The notes beneath the pieces are model-generated. The model was not told the DNA's origin. It worked only from the letters and a program-made list of their open reading frames with translations, and made no database searches. From contig OX328127.1 of NCBI GenBank assembly GCA_946811695.1, positions 43,900,269 through 43,964,268 on the forward strand: DNA of 64,000 bases. Reading direction: 5' to 3'. This stretch comes from Gonocerus acuteangulatus. Its lineage: Eukaryota > Arthropoda > Insecta > Hemiptera > Coreidae. The stretch's first letter is position 1, and the number at the start of each line of letters is the position of its first letter. The translations under genes were made by a program, and so were the position numbers. Shown here piece by piece: positions 31,110 through 41,900 of the stretch.

Positions 31110-33990
31110 AAAGAAACAGAAACGTGATTACAGCTAAAAAGCTTTCAGGCCACTGGGCACGTCAGCCGCCCTGGACTCTCAGGCTGCCAGGCCCGCAGCA
31201 ATACATGTGTATTAGGTAGTCTCTAAAAGGTTTATTTAAAGAAACTAAATAAAGGCTGTTGAAAAGAGGATGGTTTCACACTAATTAGAGACAAGAATAA
31301 AATAGCAAGGAAGCAGTCAGAGAATGTAGTAAACTAAATATCAGTAGCTTAACAGAAAAAAAAAACAAAACAAAGAATACCAAAATTTCAAAAGAAAACT
31401 CCCAAAAGTAAAACAGCACGATGTCGATAGAACTTAATAATAAGCTTTAGTTAAGAAAGCAACCAATAGACAAGGACCACAATAATGGACTTTAGGAAAT
31501 TGAGAGAGAAACTGCTCAAGGATATATGCCATCGATAGCAGTGTGAGGGGTTACAAAATATGACGTTAGTAGTCTAAGAGTTCAGATTATTCAAATATCT
31601 ACAGAACTTACGAATTAGATCACTAATAGAACATTTCCTACTAAATCTTTCGAGTTCACAGATGTTAAAAATCTATAATCCTAATATCTTTTCTAGCTAC
31701 AGATTAGTATAAAGCTATGCTCTCTATGTAAAGCCTTGGCTTCAAAAGATGACTTAGCTTGCTCTGATGTGTAATGTGAAAACAAGTAACTAATTTGGTT
31801 AAGGTAGCTGCATAGAGAGTAGAGAAACAGGGATATAACCACTGCCTGGAAGGGCGATTTTTTCAATTTAAAGATTAGAAAATCTTATTATTTCCATCGT
31901 ATAATCGTTCTTTTCCAACATCATTAGACAGTTTCCCTATATCCAAAAGTGTTGTTGCAATACTGGAAGAAATTATAAAAGGATATTTCTTAACTCAGGC
32001 ATTTGCTCCTCTTTAACCCTTTCCGTACCGTGGACTGCTCCAGAAGTCGAGAGCGGTCGGTACCCACATACCGTGGACTTGTGTAGAAGTCGAAGGAAGA
32101 CGGGACCCACGTACCGTGGACTTGTACAGCAGTCGAGAGCTCGGTGTATCTCTCGCATTCTTAATCTTCTCATTTCTCGACTCTACAGCTATCTAGCGTT
32201 ACCTTAGTGTACTTCTAGTATTCCTGCCTATTACTAGATGGCATTTGAATGAAGTTTTTGGTCGTTTTCAGTCGAATTACAACTCGTCTTCTCCGCCCAT
32301 TTATCTTGTCAACCCTTGTCAAATTGCCGTTTGTTTTTATACTTCTGTACATTCCTAAAAGCATTTATTTGCAAAATCAGTTAACTTTTAGTCCTGAAGT
32401 TATGATCTTATATTCGTGTTTTGTTAAATTTAGAAAAACTGTTTTTTTTTTTGTTTTTTTATTGCGTGTCCTCCATTTTTAAAAACATATTTAATATTTA
32501 ATTAAAATGTTTAATATATTACATATATAATTAAATAATTCATTAAATTAACTGTAAATATTTATAATTATGCTTTTGTTTTTGTAACTACGGCGCATCT
32601 ACATCTTGGCCATTAGCGCCAGGCTATCAACAGGTTGCCACCCTTTTCTAATGCCAACAGCACTGGTCACCCATTCAGGTACTGACCACGCCCGACGTTG
32701 CTTAACTTCGGTGATCTACGGGAACCGGTGCACTCAACGTGGCTATGGCCGTTGGCTCCCTTGCTTATTATTCATAAAAGAAAGGGCAAATCGTAACTGA
32801 AAAGAAAACCTTAATTTTTTTACTCGTATATATAATATAGCTTTTTTATTACTTATTTTTAAAGAAAGTTATTCAACTTAAAATAATTATTTAAATGCCA
32901 AACTAATTCAGCACAAATAAAAATTAATATCATTGTGAGCAAAATAAAAATCAAAATGATAAAATACGAGTTTAAGCACGGCGAGGAGATCGCTGAAAGT
33001 CGAGGCGCTGTGACCGAGAGTGGGAAAAGTATCCCGTACAGAGGGCCCAAAGCCGGGTGCGAGTATCCCGTACTGCAGAACACATCTCCTCGTGGCTCAT
33101 TGCGTACGGAAAGGGTTAAAAAAAAAACAACAACAAAACAATCAAGTTCTACCAGTCTAAAATCCTTCAGATTTTAGTCAATTCATTGAACTCCCATATT
33201 AAATATTATTTCATAAATAATTAACTCCTGGAGGTAGTAATCAGCTTTTACAAATATCTTAATATGTTATTACTCTGTGTTTACTTACTTAGGAAATTCT
33301 ACATCAAAGAGAATAATAAGATCCCCTTTCTTCATATTATCATCGACATATGGCATTCCTTCGTTTGGAATAATTTTTGTATAACCAGGCCTAGAAACAA
33401 AAAATGTGACTACATAAGTTTAATAATAATTACAGAAAACAAAGTAATATAATATATACAAATACTAAAATATACAAAACTAAAAATACTTTAAAAAAAA
33501 AAAAAAAAAAATGTTCAGTAATTACAATCATTGCATTAAACTTGTCTTTTCTCTCCCTACAGTCAGGAATGACCAAAATATGCTACTAAAACACTTTGAA
33601 GTTCATTTATCAGCCTTGTGTTAACACTTTTTTATGCCAACATTTCCATGTAAAAGGCACAAAAATAAAACTGGCTTCCAGTCATAATATTCCAATGTTT
33701 ATATATTCATAAGCAGAATCTAATATAACAGTTTTATACCTGAAACCATTTTAGAGAAAAGTTAAAAAACTAATGGAGAGCAGAACGTTGTCTGTTCAAA
33801 TCACAAAGATATTGATGGGGTTTGGCTGTGTGGATTTTTAGTAAAACTACATTTTAGCGCGGTTCCTCCCTCCCCCATAGGGAGGAACCCCGCTTATAAG
33901 GTTGATAAAATGAAACAATCCGGAAGTGCCGACTAGAAAATTTCGCGTTTCAGAACCCCTAGAGACCGAAAATGATGGTATACATAATTA

Positions 33991-34031
<41 letters not shown>

Positions 34032-37000
34032 CTGTTCGCTCTCTAGGTAGAAGACGATTTTTCCGATTTTGATGAAATTTGGTACAAAAATCCGTCGTCC
34101 AATTTGAAAGGTCAAGTTCGTTAACCAGCAAAATCCATCCACTGGAAGATGGCGTTTGGGGGGAAATTCGCGCAAAAAAAATCATAACGCTTACGTTTTT
34201 GAGCTCATAAGCTTGTAAGCACTTGTTCTATAGGCTTCTTGGGCTAGGAATACGAATGAAACCATTCAAGGCGATAGCTTTAACCGTTAACCATTTTCGA
34301 GAAAATTGGAAAAATAGTTTTTGAATACCGTTTTTGGTTTGGGTACTTAGAATCATGGGATTCAGTTGAAACATTTTCTGCATGTTCTACTTTCATTAAA
34401 ACTAATATGTTGAAATTTGTGTTATGTTTGGAGTTAAGGAAGGGTTAGAATAAAATATTTTATTAACAGACATAAAAAGTTTTGGTAACTTTGTATACCT
34501 TCCTTAATATCTCGAAAAAGGTTGAGAATCTTGGTAAACGGAAGAATACCATTAGAAAACTTACGAAATGCTCTACAAAAAAGGTTCTGATGAAAGTTTT
34601 GATTAGACGATGTCAATCGGAGAAATAAGTGCTTAAAACTTTAAAGTAATTGATTTCGCTTATTCGAACTGTTCTTTTTGTCTGTTTTTATTCCTTGTTA
34701 TTTTTTAACTGCTTATAGTTGGATAATGTATTTGATAATAAATCAGGTTAAGAAAAACAATTTAATCATAGAGATATGGATTTCCAAGATATAGCTTTTC
34801 AACTGCCTAGCGGGGTCCTTCCTAGGGCTGGTTGGCCTATCCAGGTAAGATCGTAAATAAGACCTTTCTTGAAAGTAAAGATGGAACTGTCAACTTACGT
34901 CCTCCTCTGCCTCCCGGCACTTTCAATGCTGACGAAGGCTACCAATGAGTAGCTGAAACGTACTAAATATAGGTTTTTTAACAAAAATTGTATTGAGGTT
35001 TCTTTAGCCGAATCCCAACCATTCCATCTTTACTTATCACCTCGACGGCTAACTATCTAATCTTCATGCTTTCTAGAAATGTGGACCCAAAATAATAACA
35101 GCTTCTATTTTAATAATTTTAAATGAGTCTAGAGATAAGAACGGAACCGTGCTAAGATGATGCAGTTCCTGCGAGTCGGACTTTTTTTATAAGAAAAAGT
35201 GTTTTATTTTTTCTGTCAATTCAGCCTTCATCAGGGCAATTCAAAGGAGAACCATGCCTCAAGATTGAGCAATCATTTTTGAATGCAAGAAATGATTACA
35301 TATCCGTGAGGCATAGTTATCCTCATCTCCCTGATGAAAGCTTGAATTTTAAGCTGAAAAGTCAGTAAAAATAAAACACATTTTCTTATAAAAAATGTAG
35401 TTTTATCAAGATACGACATATCCGAACCCTAACAATATCTACCTTCCAGGAGTTCAACTTTGGGGCTATTGAGCACTGCGGGAAGCTTCAGCTATTTCTT
35501 CCACCACTAGTTGCCGGGGGAATTAACTCCTTGTAACAAGGGAGCTAGGTATTAGGGATACCTGGATCGAGCTTACCGGGTATCCCTACAGCTTTGACAA
35601 ATATATCTGTTACTGTCCCTAATAGGAGAAAAATAGAGAGAAATTGCCAGTTTGCTCTCGACTGTGCTAGTGTGAGGACATACATTATTTTCATTTGTAT
35701 CTAGTTTTTGTTTTTTTTTTGTTTTTTGTTTTTTTTTCAATTTTTCATTATTTGTTCTCTTTCATAAAAAAGAGGATATTTATTAATTTAGCTTCGTTGA
35801 ATAGTGCCTATATCATAAAAAAGTTTTATTCTTCATAATAAAAAATATAGTCTATACAAATTTATTGGATCATACCTATGATTACATAATTCAACCTAAG
35901 TATTCAGGGCTAAAAAGAAAAAGTGAATAAATATTAAAATAAATCTTTCCTACATTTTGAAATTTGAACGGAGGAAATTATATGAAATGGTTCATGCAGA
36001 TAGAGGAGGGCGAGAATAGCATCGTAACAGAGGCCAGGACAGGTAGAGAGTTTGCCGTACTGCAGGGTCAGGCAGCCTCACCACCTGTAGTATGGTAAGG
36101 GTTAATTTGGTAGATATCGCTTAAGTGGTACAGCACTTGGCTAATATTCTGGAGCACTCATGTGCATATCCTTTAAGCTTGTACACCCACAGTGGTCATC
36201 ATTTGGGAAACTTGTTTGAGAGACTGTCCCGCTTTACTGTAATTGGGGAAACTAGGTGCACAGTGCATTGTACTGTCACTCCTATCTCCCTGACATAACA
36301 GTCAATAATCAAATACCTATAAAGTACCTGCACCTTATCCAACCTGTATAGTACCTAAAGGATTTTATTACATACACAATAATGTCAGTGATGGCAAATC
36401 TAATAGTTCTTTTATCAATTGTATTGAGTTCCATTGTCAATCCACCAATAGATCTGTGTAGCTCTAGGGTAACATCCATGTACAAATTGACACCATCTCT
36501 CCTAAACCTTGGATGAGGACTGTCTTTTGTTGTGATAACTAAATCTCCTGAAATGAAAGAATGAAATTAAACAGTCAATCCGAGATAAATGTTCATAACA
36601 AATTGTTCCTTCAAAATTTCTGTTCTTCTTTCTTTATATCAATATTACTTTCAAAAATGATGACAGTGAAATGCAAAATGCCATCTGATTGACATTTAAA
36701 TACCGATTGGAGCACTCACCACGAAATTGTGTAATATATATATATATATATAATAGAATAATGGCACCTTCTATCCAATATTTTCTTCTTTATAAACATC
36801 ATAACAAATAAGTTAATAACTCAACCTTATAAAATTATTTTTATTTTTCCGACGCTTTTCTTAGCCATTGTTCGGCTTCATTTCAAAGGAATCACATCTT
36901 TAATTTTTACAACTAGTTTTTTTGCTGCAGAAGCGGTGTCAATTGAAACCAGTCAAGCAGTTTCAATAAAGTGTTTAACTAGCTGAAAAGCCAACGGCCA

Positions 37001-37323
37001 TAGCCACGTTGAATACACCGGTTCCCATAGATCACCGAAGTTAAGCAACGTCGGGCGTGTTCAGAACCTGAATGGGTGACCGACCACGTGCTGTTGGTAT
37101 TAGAAAAGGGTGGCAACCTGTAGATAGCCCGGTGCTAATGGCCAAGTTGTAGATGCGCCGTAAAAAAAAAAAAAAAAAACTAGCTGAAAAGTTTTAATTA
37201 TTGACCGCCAAGGTAATTTCTCTAAAAAAAACAAATAAGATAATTTTATAAAAATAATAATGTGAACGATAAAGATAATATTGTGAAAATCTTTACATTC
37301 GAAAAGTGAATTCATTCAAAGTA

Positions 37324-37370
<47 letters not shown>

Positions 37371-38904
37371 CTGTTACCTGGAATTACAGAAGGTCCTTCA
37401 TCACCAACATTACGATAAATTATTTTTGTCCCATTTGGAAGTCCTGGCTTTATATGAATAGAAAATACTTTTTCCTGGAGTCTAGTTGTGATTCTGTCCT
37501 GGTCATAAGCACGTCTTTGGATTTTGACTTTTTTTGTTGTTCCAAAGTAAACCTGTATTTAATAATTATGTGTGTATATATATATATATATATATACTAG
37601 CTGAATACCCGTGCTTCGTCACGACAGATAAGTAGTTATTTTATTGCGTTAAATAATGTTTCATTAAAATTACGTTACTAAACAATTCTGTGCAGTTTAT
37701 TACAGCACGGTTCCCGTCATACTATATTTTATTCAATGGGCGTTAAAATTTAAAAGTATATGTTTCCAAGAAGTCATACAGTAACACCCTATATATTTAC
37801 GAGTATTACCAAGGTTATAGGCGAGGAGGCTGTGCAAGGGTTCCGGATATTATTACCTCGCCTGGAAAACCTAAGGATATGCCATACATCACGGTTTGAC
37901 CGGGACTGTCCCGGTATTTTGCAATTGTTTCGGTGTCCCGCCCGGTTTTATCAATGTCCCGGAAAAGGCTGTAAGATGTAAAAAGTAATGAATTCATGTT
38001 TATAAGAATCTTTTTTAAATTGGTTACTTTTCTATAATTAACATTTTTACTACTGCTCACAGTGTCAAAGAAATGAGAAGTAATCTAACTGTAAAACGCT
38101 GGAACTACCTGCACAGCGCTGCCAGCTGCCAGACACTACTATTTGGCTGAGAGATTGTTTTAAGAAAATCAAGTAGCAAAAAAAGATCCCTTCTTATTTT
38201 TAAGGTTTGGGTAGACTAACAGTTTAGGATTCCCCCTTCCCGTTAGTTGTTAGGCTTAAAACTCACCAACCATTTTGCTTATAATTTGTACTCTTTTTAT
38301 CCCCCCCCCCCTGGTATGCCCATCCCATATTAATGTGTCCCGGTTTAACTCTCCAAAAATATGGCAAGCCTATCTGACGGGGACAGGCAGAAAAGAAACG
38401 CAATTAAAACTTTATGAGGGACAGTTAATTTCTAGTAATTCAAGGTCTGCCATCATAGTTGAAATTAACCTCAATTAGAAATAAAACTATGAGATAGATA
38501 ATGTAAGGTAACAGCTGTTCTTTATAGTCCTAGCAACGCAGGCTGCCTAGGCTTGCCTTCTCTAACCAACTCAAACTTTAAACCCCCCTAAAAATGCTCA
38601 AAAATACGAATATCAAAAAATCCTTTCTTATCAAGCGCCTACGTTATATAGGGAGTGTCCATGCAAAATTTCAAAATTTTCTGTCGAGCGGTTTGGGCTG
38701 GGCGTTGATAGATGAGTGAGTGGTATTTGACAAATATATAGTAGATTCTTTTTTATCCTAGGAGGCATGGGGTCATTAAAGCAGTCTTCCTTTATTACAC
38801 CACTTTATTTATTGGGCCCGACATGTTTCGTGCATCTTTTCTTCGCACCGTTACCAAGTACTCCCTCTGGAGTCCGGCTTAATACTATAGAATACTGTAG
38901 AATA

Positions 38905-38994
<90 letters not shown>

Positions 38995-41900
38995 TAGAAA
39001 ACCAGCAAATATTGAAATAAATCTAAGTAAGGGGGTAAGGTTTTACATAAGATTTTACAGTTACATACTTCTTCAAGAGTCAGTAGAATTTCCTGTTCGT
39101 AAGGAGGCTGTTTTTTCTTAATGCCTTCAAGTTTGCTGGCTTTAAAGAATGGTAATTCATCAGCCATGCAATAAATTAAGTCTGCATAAGGATTTGATGT
39201 TCCAAAAAATTTCCTATTTAAAAGAGATTCATTCAAAAATATAGCAACAAACTACAAAAGAAAACTTTATAATGAATGCTATGTCCATATGTCATAATAT
39301 ATTATATTATTATCATTGGATGACAATAATTTCAACTTGCCACAGAGTTGAGGAAAAATTACTATTAATCTATTATCTAGGCCCGGTGGCCATGAGTGTT
39401 AAGGCGTGAGCACTTGACACTCCGTGCCAAAGGTCGTGGGTTCGATTCCCACTATGGGGTGGTGGCTTTTCTTTAGAAAAAAGAAAAGGCATCAGTCCTA
39501 TCAATGCTAGAAAAGGCTGATAACCTATAGATAACCCGTCCCAAAATTCTTAGTTAATAACAATGTATGTTACAAATTTAAATAATCTATTACATATATT
39601 CTCTACAACAAACCTAATAATCTTTAGTATGAGAAAATTATTTTTAAATCTTCTTTTTTAATAAAAATGCACTCACCAGGCAGTCATTCCATTTTACATC
39701 TACATGCTCCCGTTTTACATCTAAGAGAGTACCAACCTCGTTACGGAGCCCCATATCAGAACATGGGAAATAAATTCGGCCAAAGGAGCTAAAGCTTCAG
39801 ACAGAAGAAAAAACCCCTACCAGGAGGAAAATTTATCGAACTCCTCTAAAATATGCAGGCCGGAATACACCATCCGAACAGAATACATTCTCTGGCTTCA
39901 GTTAAAAGGTACTTTTGTTTTACCATTTTCTTATTCATGCTTTCTTAACTAATCAAAAATGATATCCAAGGATGTTTATGTGGCAGAACAGTTTTTAAAT
40001 GTGCCAGAAATAATAAAATATTATACATTGCCGCTTCATGATGCGGTTATGAAGCATATTTAGTGAGATAAGAAAATAACCTATTTCCGGTAATATTTAG
40101 TTTTCTTGTTGGATACAACCCTGCCTATACATGTTAATACTTTTCAAGTTTCATAAATGGCTGAAAAGGAAAATGAAAGGTAAAATTATGAAATAATAAA
40201 ATTTTTTTAAAGTTCAATGACTTCTAAATTAGCTATTTTTAAATCTGAAGATTATTTAATTTATATAAATTTTAACGTCTATTATAACTAACTAGGAATT
40301 TTAGAACGGGTTATCTATAGGATATTACCCTTTTCTAGTCAGAATAGGGCTGATGCCTTTTCCCTTTACTAAAGAAAAGCCACCACCCCCAGAGGGAATC
40401 GAACCCACAAACCTTGGCCAGAGTGTTAAGTGCTCACGCCTTAACACTCATGGCCACCGGGCCTACCAAAAAAAAATTAATAATTCTTATAAGAGAAATA
40501 TTAATCAATTGTACTAGGGGTGTTTACTAATATTTGACACTAAAAAAGGACCTCTTTACACGTAGGTACAAGTGCTTATGTGACAAGTAATAAGCTTGTA
40601 TAAACTAGGCATTACTCTAAGTGATCCTCAAGATGCATCAAGTAAACTTGAAACGTGAAGTGTAAAATAAAAGATCATTGAAGAATAGTGTTTAGTAAAC
40701 GAGTTTGGATCTTCTGCCACTTGAAATTAAATATAAGAAGAAGACTAAAGGCTGTGTATGAAGCTGGTGTCACATTTCGTGGAAACTCATAATTTTTTAA
40801 GAGTTCTGGCTTTATTTTCAATAGATCTAGAGTTCTTGATGAATTAAATTAATAGTTCCGGTTCAGTTTGTAATGAGTTTTTTTTTTTTTTTCTATAAAG
40901 GCCAAAACTATTAATTTAGCCCATCAGGAACTCTAGAACTATTGAAAATAAAGCCTGAACTCACAAAAAATCACGAGTTTTCATGAAATGAGACACCAGC
41001 TTCACACACGTGACAAAAGGATCAAATGCCCCATAAATTGATTATTTTGTACAGCAATAATTCCAAATTCCAGCAAAATTTCATATTTTAATTTAAAAAA
41101 ATAAATTATTTACTTAAATGTTTGAAGAGGTTCTCCATGGTACTGCCAAGCTGGATTCCAGCCAAACGGAGTAGCCATGCCCTTTTTTAAGCCTTCCTCA
41201 CCAAATTGATCATAAATACATTTAAGCCGATTGTCTGCAAGGACTTCATAAGCTTCTCCTACGAGGCAAAATAATTTCTCCAAGTCCGGTTTTTTGTTTC
41301 TAATAGGATTATATTGAAGTGAAAGGCGTTTATATCTGTAATAAAAATGTATTCACATGACAATTAAGATAACATAATATTATTATCAGTCTTTTTTACC
41401 ACTTCCAACGCATAGCGAATTTTTCAGACATTGAGGGAAGTTAAATATTCAATTATTAAAAAAAAAAAAAAAAAAAACTTCAAATTTAATATCAGTATTT
41501 AGCCAATTTACAATTGGAGGATTTACTTAAAAAAAGAGTTAAGGCCTACTCAAATGTGAAGAAATGTTTTTCTTCTTTTTTATTATTAACTTGGTGGTCA
41601 GGGCAGAAAAAAAACAATTATTGAAAATTGACTGACTTAGTAACTAATAGATGGAGCCCATCTTGCAATGATTGTAAGTTTTTATTGACCCAAGACAAAG
41701 TACATTTCTTTCATTAGTTGTGGAGGTTATATACCAAGTTACTTTGCAAGATGAAGGAAATAATGAGCTAAGGACACATTAAAAATTTGCATCTATATTG
41801 AGCCCCCAAAACTAATGGATCGATTTTGCTTAATTACATGACATTTCTACCATTAGTTTTAGGCGTCGTATTGTGAGCTTTGTTGCAACGTAACATCAAG

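Noticed and set aside
36990..37092. 5S rRNA gene
   Set aside because: Only part of the 5S sequence is present and it is fused to a SINE body and tail, with a target duplication.
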